In this document: positions 1 to 6,923 of the stretch, one piece after another
How the letters are laid out: each line of letters begins with the position of its first letter
Position numbering within the stretch: the stretch's first letter is position 1
Assembly (NCBI GenBank): GCA_030262795.1
Contig: JAJSZO010000005.1
Coordinates: forward strand, 10,694 to 27,030
Direction of reading: 5' to 3'
Origin: Deltaproteobacteria bacterium
GTDB lineage: Bacteria > Desulfobacterota > Desulfobacteria > Desulfobacterales > ETH-SRB1
DNA: 16,337 nt
The notes under the pieces: model-generated
What the model was told of the DNA's origin: nothing
Seen by the model: only the letters and a program-made list of their open reading frames with translations
Databases searched by the model: none
Program-made: the position numbers and the translations under genes

Positions 1-14
1 GCTTTATTCACTAC

Positions 15-881
15 TCACACATTAACATGCTCACCCGGCTTAATATCAATGACCCTGACTTCCGGGGCCAGCTTGCGCGTCTGTTCCTTAAAACTGTCGC
101 TGGTTTGAACAAGGACAGGAAATGTGCCGTAGTGTTCGGGGATGACAATCTTTGGGCTGATGAGTTTGCAGGCAAACGCCGCTTCATCGGGTCCCATGGT
201 AAAAACCCCGCCAATAGGCAAAATGGCTATATGAGGCTTGTAGAAGTCTCCAATGATGGTTTTCATATCTCCCATTAATGATGTATCCCCTGAATGATAG
301 ATTCTTAACCCGTTTTCAAATTCCATGATATAACCCACGGCTTCTCCCACGAAACGGTTGGCTCCTTCAAATCCGGTCAACTGGGCTCCCGCGGAATGGA
401 ATGCCTCAACCATGGTTATCTTGATCCCGTCAAAATCAGCCGTAGCCCCTTTGTTGCCCAGAGTAAAGGTCTGACAATTTGCTCCGGGGATCTCGGTCTT
501 GATGAAAAAGCTCAATTCCCATGGAGCCACGACCTTTGGCCTGTAGGCAGCTATCAGCTCCTTCGCATCCGGCAGCATGAAGTGGTCCACATGACCATGT
601 GTCCAAAGAACCAGGTCAACTGCACCCAATCCTTTCTTTTTCCTGTATTTTCCAGGACACTTGGGATTGGTACTGATCCACGGATCCAACAGGATATTTT
701 TTCCTTTGCACGAGGTAAACAGAAAGCTTCCATGTCCCAGCCATTCTATGCCGACTTTGCCGTCGCGGACAGACGTTTTTTCAACCGCATGGGCAGTGTT
801 TTGTTCAAAAAAACCTTGCAAACCGACCATCCCGATGGTCGCTCCCAGACCCATAAAAAATTCCCTTCTCGAAACGCCCAT
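15..881 (-). CDS. Tat-exported metallo-beta-lactamase-fold hydrolase (UPF0173-like)
   Basis: Predicted 288-residue metal-dependent hydrolase of the metallo-beta-lactamase superfamily, closest in motif layout to the UPF0173 group; the substrate is unknown. The metal-binding pattern is complete: HGHVDH at residues 95-100, a histidine in EAFHSAG (162), the aspartate of SGDT (199) and the histidine of PEHYGTFP (250). The N terminus carries a twin-arginine motif (SRREFF, residues 4-9), a hydrophobic stretch and an AHA-like cleavage region near residue 32, so export to the periplasm is likely. The start was set at ATG 881. A longer TTG-initiated reading from 905 exists, but a clear AAAGGAG ribosome-binding site lies inside that extension, 11 bases before this ATG. 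It is transcribed away from hipA across a 240-bp gap. Family members are usually cytosolic and shorter, so the Tat leader is notable. The fold assignment is secure; the function is not. Confidence 0.88.
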   Translation of the reverse strand: MGVSRREFFMGLGATIGMVGLQGFFEQNTAHAVEKTSVRDGKVGIEWLGHGSFLFTSCKGKNILLDPWISTNPKCPGKYRKKKGLGAVDLVLWTHGHVDHFMLPDAKELIAAYRPKVVAPWELSFFIKTEIPGANCQTFTLGNKGATADFDGIKITMVEAFHSAGAQLTGFEGANRFVGEAVGYIMEFENGLRIYHSGDTSLMGDMKTIIGDFYKPHIAILPIGGVFTMGPDEAAFACKLISPKIVIPEHYGTFPVLVQTSDSFKEQTRKLAPEVRVIDIKPGEHVNV

Positions 882-962
882 TTTTTTCTTATCTCCTTTT
901 CTCAATTCCTCAATCCTGCTATTTTTGAATCTTAGGGTTCGCCCAAAAATTAAATTTATAGT

Positions 963-977
963 ATAGGAATTTCCTAT
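963..977. promoter_or_regulatory. 15-bp perfect palindrome upstream of the hydrolase gene
   Basis: ATAGGAA-T-TTCCTAT is a perfect 7-bp inverted repeat around one central base, about 85 bases upstream of the hydrolase start. Its size and position suit a dimeric-regulator binding site. No convincing -35/-10 pair could be placed next to it, so the regulatory role is a guess. The rest of the 906-1120 gap holds no gene I can support. Confidence 0.3.
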
Positions 978-1070
978 TTTATGCCTAATGAATTCAGTAT
1001 CATAGGATATAGGTAAATTTTTTCAGGTGTCGAGGCACTCGTATGACAAGGCGCGAGGAGGACGAATAGC

Positions 1071-1094
1071 AAGCTTGCGTGTAACAGAATCATC
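1071..1094 (-). repeat. 24-bp fragment matching the 5' end of the receiver-domain gene
   Basis: These 24 bases differ at only one position from 10949-10972, which lie inside the response-regulator gene and encode its DDPVTRKL segment. On the minus strand this copy reads TDDSVTRKL in a frame that is open from 1217 to 1023. It is therefore either a small remnant of a receiver-domain gene or a short dispersed repeat. There is no start signal and no continuing homology, so it is not called as a gene. Confidence 0.45.
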
Positions 1095-1105
1095 GGTGAT
1101 TTTTG

Positions 1106-1132
1106 ATTGTTTTGCAGGGACTACCGAAAAAA
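1106..1132 (-). repeat. 27-bp dispersed repeat, copy A, spanning the hipA stop codon
   Basis: 25 of 27 bases match 5168-5194 in the same orientation. The core on the minus strand is GTAGTCCCTRCAAAACAAT preceded by a run of six T. This copy supplies the last residues of HipA (FFR) and its stop codon. The other copy starts eight bases after a receptor stop codon. Placement at gene 3' ends in both cases suggests a small mobile or recombinogenic repeat that has modified the HipA tail. Confidence 0.6.
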
Positions 1133-2329
1133 GACTCCCTGCGATAGAATTGTGGATTTTCGCAATAAGTCGGATTGAAATTTTGTCAGACGTGCATAAT
1201 CGGAGGCATCCGCCCAAAGCGTTTCGATTTTATCAACCAATTCTTCCATAATAAAAGCAGCCTTCTCTTTTGTCAGTCCGAAAAGACCCGCTTCCGATAG
1301 AGCATTTTTTACTGTGCTCAGGCGGCCCTGTTTTCCTACAATCATGGCCTGATTGGCAGTCAGTCCGGATCGAAGCATTGGGCAAATATCATAGGCAGGA
1401 GTTAGCTGATAAAACGTTCCATCCCAAAAAAACGCATGGTTTCTGGCATGATCATCATTATTTCCAATTAAAATGTTAAACATCATGCGTCGAAAAAGCT
1501 GGGCGTTACTTTGATCAGCATTTTTTCCATACCGCCTTATCAGGCCCGTCAGATCCAAATAGGAAGCAAGTCGGCTTTCGCTTTCATGGAGTTGTAAAGC
1601 TGTCAGGCCGCTGATCATAAATCGTCTTTTTATGCCGCTATCCCCATTAATGCGATCAAACCTTTCAACCAGCAAAACATCCTTTCCCAGTGATTCAATC
1701 AATCGTAAGGCAGGCACATGAATTTGGCACTGCCCGGCCAGCCACATGGCAGCCAATTCGCTTCGTACCACCGGATACTGGTCAGTGGTGGAACTAAATT
1801 TGGCAATCCAGCTTGATTGATTGTCATAAAGCAACGCTTTCGGTCTGGCACCACCTACACTGGAGCCATGCATCAAAGCAATGGCCAGGGTGTCCGGCAG
1901 CGGTTGTCCATTTTCGATTAATTCGGCTGCTTCAACCAGTTGGTCAATCGTTGCTGTTTCTGTTTTTTTAGACGGATAATGATCAGATGATTTTGTCATG
2001 ACCAAAGCGCCTATGCGATCTGATCCGGCATTTATCAAGTAATCAAGCTCGGTGACTGTTCTTTGATTCAGTCGATATAAAAGTACTCTTCTTCCCCAGG
2101 CGTCAGGTGATGCATCCCGGATTACACCGTGCATCTCGCCGAATCTCGGGCGGAAAACACCGCTTTCCAAAGGCATCTCTCGTATATCCAATGAAATCGC
2201 ATTTTTTCTTTCAAGATAACTTTTGCCATAATAAAATTGCAGTTCTCCGGTATTTTCCTGTAATTTGCCGCATAAAACCGGTTTGGTTTCATCCGGAAAC
2301 CAGATCCAGACAAAAGCTTCAGAAGTCAT
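1121..2329 (-). CDS. hipA: HipA-family serine/threonine kinase toxin
   Basis: 402-residue toxin kinase of the type II HipBA system. Characterised HipA enzymes phosphorylate a translation-related target such as glutamyl-tRNA synthetase and induce dormancy. The N-terminal HipA domain covers about residues 5-110. A glycine-rich loop, GSSVGGARPK, lies at 155-164 and holds the serines expected to be autophosphorylated. The catalytic loop GNNDDHARN spans 289-297 (likely catalytic Asp292), and the metal-binding Asp of the PAYDI segment is at 314. Length and motifs fit an intact enzyme. The start at 2329 overlaps the end of the antitoxin gene by 11 bases and is preceded by AAAGGA, so the two are translationally coupled. 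The final FFR residues and stop lie in a repeated sequence also found at 5168-5194, suggesting a recently altered C terminus. The host target is unknown. Confidence 0.93.
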   Translation of the reverse strand: MTSEAFVWIWFPDETKPVLCGKLQENTGELQFYYGKSYLERKNAISLDIREMPLESGVFRPRFGEMHGVIRDASPDAWGRRVLLYRLNQRTVTELDYLINAGSDRIGALVMTKSSDHYPSKKTETATIDQLVEAAELIENGQPLPDTLAIALMHGSSVGGARPKALLYDNQSSWIAKFSSTTDQYPVVRSELAAMWLAGQCQIHVPALRLIESLGKDVLLVERFDRINGDSGIKRRFMISGLTALQLHESESRLASYLDLTGLIRRYGKNADQSNAQLFRRMMFNILIGNNDDHARNHAFFWDGTFYQLTPAYDICPMLRSGLTANQAMIVGKQGRLSTVKNALSEAGLFGLTKEKAAFIMEELVDKIETLWADASDYARLTKFQSDLLRKSTILSQGVFFR

Positions 2330-2678
2330 TGTCTATATCATCCTTTTTTGTTCGAATCCGTTCCGGTAAATGTTTGCTAAGTTTTTCCAGAAATACGGCA
2401 ACAGATGAGTCAACATGCAATCCGGCAAAATCACACCAGGATAGTACCGGCAGTCCCAGTATCCATGCAGCCGTAAGATAATATCCGATCGCTATTTCCG
2501 GTGCGCCCTGTTCCATCCGGACGATGGTCATTCGTCCCACACCCACACGATTTGCCAATTCTGCCTGTGTAAATCGCCTTTCCTTGCGCCCGGAGGCAAT
2601 CAGCATACCTAATTCTTTAAGCGCTTGACGAACCGGCAATGGCATGTGGTTTCCAATTGGTTTTCGAGCCATTATCAT
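2319..2678 (-). CDS. hipB: HipB-like XRE-family antitoxin
   Basis: 119-residue antitoxin with an XRE/Cro helix-turn-helix at about residues 34-58 (RFTQAELANRVGVGRMTIVR). It is expected to bind and neutralise the HipA kinase and to repress its own operon, as characterised HipB proteins do. The basic tail (about 105-115) resembles the flexible tail typical of HipB antitoxins. It is the first gene of a two-gene operon and overlaps hipA by 11 bases. Two in-frame ATG codons are possible, at 2678 and 2672; neither has a strong ribosome-binding site, because a palindromic repeat occupies the leader directly upstream. The longer form is given. A promoter with a dyad element is visible at 2756-2822. 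Confidence 0.88.
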   Translation of the reverse strand: MIMARKPIGNHMPLPVRQALKELGMLIASGRKERRFTQAELANRVGVGRMTIVRMEQGAPEIAIGYYLTAAWILGLPVLSWCDFAGLHVDSSVAVFLEKLSKHLPERIRTKKDDIDNDF

Positions 2679-2687
2679 ACCATTAAA

Positions 2688-2749
2688 AACGGGGACGAAT
2701 TAATCCTCAAATCTATGCGCCTATTTGGGAAAATTATTTCGTCCCCGTT
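2688..2749. repeat. Palindromic REP/MITE-like element, copy 1
   Basis: An imperfect hairpin with perfect 12-bp outer arms (AACGGGGACGAA at 2688-2699, complement at 2738-2749), further partial pairing inside, and a loop containing ATGCGCCTA. It is homologous to the longer palindrome at 7836-7915: the loop sequence ATGCGCCTAYTTGGG and the GACGAA...TTCGTC arms are shared. It lies in the predicted hipBA leader, ending 10-16 bases before the possible hipB starts. Elements of this shape are typical of REP sequences moved by Y1 (RAYT) transposases; no transposase gene is present here. Confidence 0.75.
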
Positions 2750-2755
2750 CCTTAT

Positions 2756-2808
2756 AATGATTTACATATAGATACCATATAGTCTTAATGCACTATATAT
2801 AAATCATT
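2756..2808. promoter_or_regulatory. Inverted repeat at the hipBA promoter (candidate operator)
   Basis: Arms 2756-2770 and 2794-2808 pair over 14 of 15 positions: AATGATTTA with TAAATCATT, one mismatch, then ATATA with TATAT. The upstream arm covers the -10 hexamer and part of the spacer of the predicted hipBA promoter; the other arm lies just downstream of the expected transcript start. That layout suits autoregulation by HipB or the HipBA complex, but no known HipB operator consensus is matched. Confidence 0.45.
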
Positions 2809-2822
2809 TTATACCGTGTCAA
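2794..2822 (-). promoter_or_regulatory. Sigma70-type promoter of hipBA
   Basis: On the minus strand, TTGACA (2817-2822) is followed by a 17-base spacer and TATATA (2794-2799), close to the vegetative consensus. Transcription would begin near 2787, giving a leader of about 110 bases that contains the palindromic element before hipB. Confidence 0.65.
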
Positions 2823-2906
2823 ATTGTTTTTTAGGTGCGAGAGAATTAATTGCGAAAATTGCCAAATAGCTCATGTCACCAAAAGGACACCCAGAACCTC
2901 GTGAGA

Positions 2907-5039
2907 TCAGACTTTGAATTCTGCAATAATTTTTTCCAGATCTGACGCTAACTTCGCAAGTTTTTCAGCATTCATTTCTACTTGAGAACTGTTGTTCGCA
3001 ATTTCTCCGGCATTCTGACTTACCTCGGTAATATCGCGTGCTATTTCATCGGAAACAGTAGAGCTTTGAGCTACGTTCTCGTTCACCTCGGAAATTCCTT
3101 GTGCTGCCTGACTCACATTTTCCGCTATTTCATTTGTAGTTACGTTCTGTTCTTCAACTGCGCCTGCAATCGCAGAGACAATATCACTTACATTGTTGAT
3201 AACTTGCGTTACTTGTTTTGTTTCTGCAACGGTCATGTCTGTTGCTTCCTGAATCTCTTCAATCTGTTTATGAATTTTTTGCGTCGCTTCAGCAGTTTGT
3301 CTCGCCAGTTCCTTGATTTCATTCGCTACAACGGCAAATCCTTTGCCGGCTTCTCCTGCCCGCGCTGCTTCTATCGTGGCGTTAAGAGCCAGCAGTTTGA
3401 TCTTTTCCGAAATTTCTGTGATTATCTCATTTACCTTGCTGATCTCATGTACAGCACCGCCAAGTGCATTTACTTTGTCAGATGATGTATGAACCAGGTT
3501 TACCGCATCACGGGTAATTGTCGTAGCCTTTTCTGAATTGTCTGCAATTTTACTTACTGAAGATGACATCTCCTTTATGGCCGTGGCCACAAGGGTTACG
3601 TTAGTTGTTGCCTGCTCGCTGGCAGCAGCAATGGAATTCATATTGGTGCTCATCTCTTCCGTAGCAGCAGCAACGCTGGTGGCCTTATCAGATGATTGTT
3701 CAGAGACCTTATGCATTTGCACGGAGACAACTGTCAGTTCATCAGATGATGATGAAAGAGTCAAAATGCTGTTTGATATTTGCCTGAGAACACCTGAAAG
3801 CTTTTTTACCGTACCGTTTAAGGCATTACCTAAAAGACCGATCTCATCCTTTTGATTGATATCAAGTGTACAGGAAAAATCTCCATCAGACATTTTAGAA
3901 CTGAAGTTTACATCTTTTTTCAAGGGATTAAGCACTATTCGGGAGATAAGCAAATTCAGCAGGCTGATAACAATAACAATTGTTGCAAGAAATCCAAATG
4001 CAATTTTCCAGGATAACGCTGCTATTCTTTTTTCTCCGTTTGCTTGAATTACATCAATCGCTGTTAGATCGTCTGCAATATCTTGAACCATTGCCATTAC
4101 TCCTACAGTCTTGCCTGAGTAATCACGAATTGGAAAAGAAGTAACATAGAAATCACCGGACTGTTGCGAAAATGTTTTTTGCCGGCCCTGATCCAAAAAA
4201 TCAGCCTTGATTAACGGATTCGTGATTTCTTTGTTTGTAGAGGCGGTAAAAACATATTTGTCATCAAGCACCGGATATTTAGACCTGTCCTGCAGTTTCG
4301 TTGCTATGGGCAGCAAATCTATATTCATATAAACTGCGTAATTGTTGCTTTTATCAATTTTAGTAGCCGTTATTACATTATCAAACGAAAAGAGAATTTC
4401 ATTTGATCCAAGATGGGAGCCATTCGGCGCCGTAACAGGGGTAATCCCCCGAATGGCAAAACCACCGCGTCCCACTTCAATACCGTGGATCCGCTTGTGA
4501 TCGGCCCGGTTGATTTCAACCACCGTAGTACGAAAAGAAGATAGATCATCCGATATATCCAGTTTCTTGCCATTTCGTTTGGTCTGCCAGCCATTCCGCC
4601 ACACTCGAACAAAACTGCGATTGCTGGGAAGATGAAAATGCAGTTTTAGTTCTTTTAAACCGGTATGCCTTTTGTATGCCTGGATGACCGGTTTGATAAA
4701 TTGACGCAAGTTCTGCCTGGCTTGCTGGATTGTGGGATCGTTTTCATCATCAAGATTGCCGGTTAGGGCTAATTGATACTCTTGTATCACCTGGGGCAAT
4801 TGTGTAAAAATAGTAGCCTGTCCAATGGCTTTCTTGCCTGCCTTGTCAATATCTCTGTAAATTTGTTTGATTTTATTGTTTGCCGTCTTGTCTAATTCAG
4901 CCAGCATCTTTGCTTTAGTGCTTTCGGTCTGCTGGCTGACTATACCGGCAATCATTGAGTAAACTACTAAACAGCCGGCAATACCTATAATGAACATAAT
5001 TATGCTAAGCGGCAGAAAAAATTTTGTTCTTAGTTTCAT
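2907..5039 (-). CDS. Methyl-accepting chemotaxis protein with dCache_3-like sensor
   Basis: 710-residue inner-membrane chemoreceptor. TM1 is at about residues 8-30. A large periplasmic sensor (about 35-340) carries the pattern FHLPSNRSFVRVWR, DDLSSFR and GIEVGRGGFAIRG typical of the dCache_3 double-Cache domain. TM2 is at about 345-368, HAMP at 366-418, and the cytoplasmic signalling hairpin at 419-710. The ligand is unknown. The start has a strong GGAGGG site four bases upstream. The kinase-control tip reads SEKIKLLALNATIEAARAGEAG (544-564); the other receptors here have EQTN where this one has EKIK, an unusual change in a highly conserved place. There is no C-terminal NWETF-type CheR tether; the protein ends EFKV. 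It follows another receptor gene after 163 bp. Its signalling domain has diverged much more than those of the other three receptors. Confidence 0.93.
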   Translation of the reverse strand: MKLRTKFFLPLSIIMFIIGIAGCLVVYSMIAGIVSQQTESTKAKMLAELDKTANNKIKQIYRDIDKAGKKAIGQATIFTQLPQVIQEYQLALTGNLDDENDPTIQQARQNLRQFIKPVIQAYKRHTGLKELKLHFHLPSNRSFVRVWRNGWQTKRNGKKLDISDDLSSFRTTVVEINRADHKRIHGIEVGRGGFAIRGITPVTAPNGSHLGSNEILFSFDNVITATKIDKSNNYAVYMNIDLLPIATKLQDRSKYPVLDDKYVFTASTNKEITNPLIKADFLDQGRQKTFSQQSGDFYVTSFPIRDYSGKTVGVMAMVQDIADDLTAIDVIQANGEKRIAALSWKIAFGFLATIVIVISLLNLLISRIVLNPLKKDVNFSSKMSDGDFSCTLDINQKDEIGLLGNALNGTVKKLSGVLRQISNSILTLSSSSDELTVVSVQMHKVSEQSSDKATSVAAATEEMSTNMNSIAAASEQATTNVTLVATAIKEMSSSVSKIADNSEKATTITRDAVNLVHTSSDKVNALGGAVHEISKVNEIITEISEKIKLLALNATIEAARAGEAGKGFAVVANEIKELARQTAEATQKIHKQIEEIQEATDMTVAETKQVTQVINNVSDIVSAIAGAVEEQNVTTNEIAENVSQAAQGISEVNENVAQSSTVSDEIARDITEVSQNAGEIANNSSQVEMNAEKLAKLASDLEKIIAEFKV

Positions 5040-5053
5040 GTGCCCTCCGTGTG

Positions 5054-5186
5054 GTAGTCCCTACAAAGCAATGCAGGTTTAAGAATACCGCCCCTGCCTT
5101 GCTTTGTAACCACCTGATTTTACGCCACGTGCTGCCAGAAGCTGTGACATGTAACTTATTGCCCCGCATTGTTTTGTAGGGACTAC
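5054..5186. repeat. Inverted repeat between two chemoreceptor genes
   Basis: Arms 5054-5074 and 5166-5186 are complementary at 20 of 21 bases (core GTAGTCCCTACAAARCAATGC). An internal copy at 5096-5108 can instead pair with 5062-5074 to form a tighter hairpin. The unit fills most of the 163-bp spacer between the receptor ending at 5203 and the one starting at 5039, stopping just before the ribosome-binding site of the latter. The right arm overlaps the 27-bp repeat shared with the hipA 3' end. It looks like a small non-coding mobile element; no T-run terminator follows. Confidence 0.6.
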
Positions 5187-5194
5187 AGAAAAAA
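5168..5194 (-). repeat. 27-bp dispersed repeat, copy B, just after a receptor stop codon
   Basis: Matches 1106-1132 at 25 of 27 positions in the same orientation. It begins eight bases after the stop codon of the receptor at 5203-6855 and overlaps the right arm of the inverted repeat at 5054-5186. Confidence 0.6.
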
Positions 5195-5202
5195 CCTCAC
5201 AA

Positions 5203-6855
5203 CTATATTTTAAACTTCCCCATCTTCTCCTTTAAATCCTCCGCCAGTTTGCTCAACTCTTCCGCGCTCATATTCACCTGTGAGCTGCTGTTTGACATTT
5301 CACTTGAGGCCTGGTTTACTTCTGATATATCTTTTGCAATCTCTCCTGATACTGTAGAGCTCTGGGCTACATTCTCGGTTACTTCGGAAATTCCCTGGGA
5401 TGCCTGAACCACGTTGTTGGCAATCTCTTTGGTTGTTACGGATTGCTCTTCAACTGCTGTGGCAATGGTACCTACGATCTCATTTACTTCGTTTGTAACC
5501 TTTGTAATCTGCTCAATCTGGGATACGGTCTCTTCGGTGGAGCTTTGAATACCTTCGATTTTACTTCTTATCTCACTGGTAGCTTCGGCAGTCTGTTTGG
5601 CAAGTTCTTTAATCTCGTTTGCCACAACAGCAAAACCTTTACCTGCTTCACCTGCCCTGGCAGCCTCGATTGTGGCATTTAAAGCCAAAAGGTTTGTCTG
5701 CTCTGATATCTCGGTAATTGTCTCTGTCACCTTGCCAATCTCTTGTGCTGCTTTTCCAAGTTCATCCACCTTTTCCGAAGCGCTGTGTGTTTCGGAAACA
5801 GCTTCACCGGTTATTGCTCTAGCCTTTTCAGTGTTCTGGGCAATTTCATTGATAACAGACGTCATCTCCTCAGCCGATGTTGCAACCAGGCCGACATTGG
5901 TTGAAGCCTCTTCAACGGCCGCAGCCACAGAATTCATATTTGAACTCATCTCTTCTGCTGCGCTCGCGACCGTGTCAGATTTTCCGGATGTCTGCTCTGC
6001 ACCAGCAGACATCTGCCTGGAAATTTCAGACAGATCGGTAGACGAGGTAAACAGCGATTCGGCATTTCCTGCAATATCCTTTATTATTCCCTGAAGTTTT
6101 TCCATAAAGGTATTAAAATATTTTGCAAGCTCTCCCAGTTCATCTTTTCTTTTCACCTCAAGTCGTTTAGTAAGATCGCCTTCGGCAATATCTTTAATTA
6201 TATTAATATTTCTTTTGATCGGTCTGATTACAACAAATGAAAGCAAGAAGTAGATGGACAAACAAAGGGCAATAATGACCACTGCAGTAAATACAACAAG
6301 AATAGTTGTCATTGAACTCACGGATTTTGCCTTTAACCTGCCGGTATTTTGTATCATTTCTTGAATGCGGACAGACACCGTATTCATAGAGCCTTCTATA
6401 GTGCTGAAACTCAGACCGACTTCAACAAAACCTATCAATTCTTTTTCGAACAAAATTTCCTGTCTGATAATTTCCATATCATTTTGCGCGGTCGCCTGTT
6501 TTGTAAGCGGTTTCTTTTCCTTGTCTAAAAAAGTAACGAAAATAACATCCCTGTCTCTGGCACCGTTTTGAGCCAACTCTCCCAGAGCTTCAAAATCATA
6601 ACCGACAATCAGACTTGAGCCGGTTTGAGCCAATAGCGCTGTAAGCGATTTACCCTTGCGCAAAAGCGCTTGCCGGAGCAAATCATTTTCATTCGACTGT
6701 TCGTCTTTAAGACCTCCAATGAAACTTTCGCTTTGCTTTGACATAGCTTTATTTGCGACTGAGATAGTCACCAGGGACATAGCGACAATCAGGACAAGGG
6801 CTAATAAAAATACAATCGAAATAAATTTTGCCATAATACTACTTCTCTTAATCAT
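5203..6855 (-). CDS. Methyl-accepting chemotaxis protein, short periplasmic sensor
   Basis: 550-residue chemoreceptor. TM1 is at about residues 8-34, a compact periplasmic domain of about 150 residues follows (not confidently classified; it contains GYDFEALGELAQNG and IGFVEVGLS, as in small single-Cache sensors), then TM2 at about 183-208, HAMP at 206-260 and a signalling hairpin at 261-550 with a canonical SEQTNLLALNA tip. The start was set at ATG 6855, because GGAGG lies six bases upstream; an earlier in-frame ATG at 6873 would put that site inside the coding region. The gene follows a PhnD-like binding-protein gene by only 68 bases, so the two are probably co-transcribed and the binding protein may be its ligand-loaded partner (inference). 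The signalling half differs from the receptor at 13910-15556 at only about 22 of 240 residues by eye. Confidence 0.92.
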   Translation of the reverse strand: MIKRSSIMAKFISIVFLLALVLIVAMSLVTISVANKAMSKQSESFIGGLKDEQSNENDLLRQALLRKGKSLTALLAQTGSSLIVGYDFEALGELAQNGARDRDVIFVTFLDKEKKPLTKQATAQNDMEIIRQEILFEKELIGFVEVGLSFSTIEGSMNTVSVRIQEMIQNTGRLKAKSVSSMTTILVVFTAVVIIALCLSIYFLLSFVVIRPIKRNINIIKDIAEGDLTKRLEVKRKDELGELAKYFNTFMEKLQGIIKDIAGNAESLFTSSTDLSEISRQMSAGAEQTSGKSDTVASAAEEMSSNMNSVAAAVEEASTNVGLVATSAEEMTSVINEIAQNTEKARAITGEAVSETHSASEKVDELGKAAQEIGKVTETITEISEQTNLLALNATIEAARAGEAGKGFAVVANEIKELAKQTAEATSEIRSKIEGIQSSTEETVSQIEQITKVTNEVNEIVGTIATAVEEQSVTTKEIANNVVQASQGISEVTENVAQSSTVSGEIAKDISEVNQASSEMSNSSSQVNMSAEELSKLAEDLKEKMGKFKI

Positions 6856-6923
6856 GACTATCCTCCGAAGCATTACATTCTGCTGCCGACAGAGTTATCC
6901 GCCAGCAGCCGTCCTGAAATACA

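Noticed and set aside
396..935. Open frame of 179 codons on the plus strand
   Set aside because: Lies antisense to the hydrolase gene, has no family resemblance or ribosome-binding site, and the opposite strand carries a complete conserved active site.
2982..3485. Long cysteine- and phenylalanine-rich open frame on the plus strand
   Set aside because: Composition is that expected from the antisense of a receptor signalling domain; no start signal.
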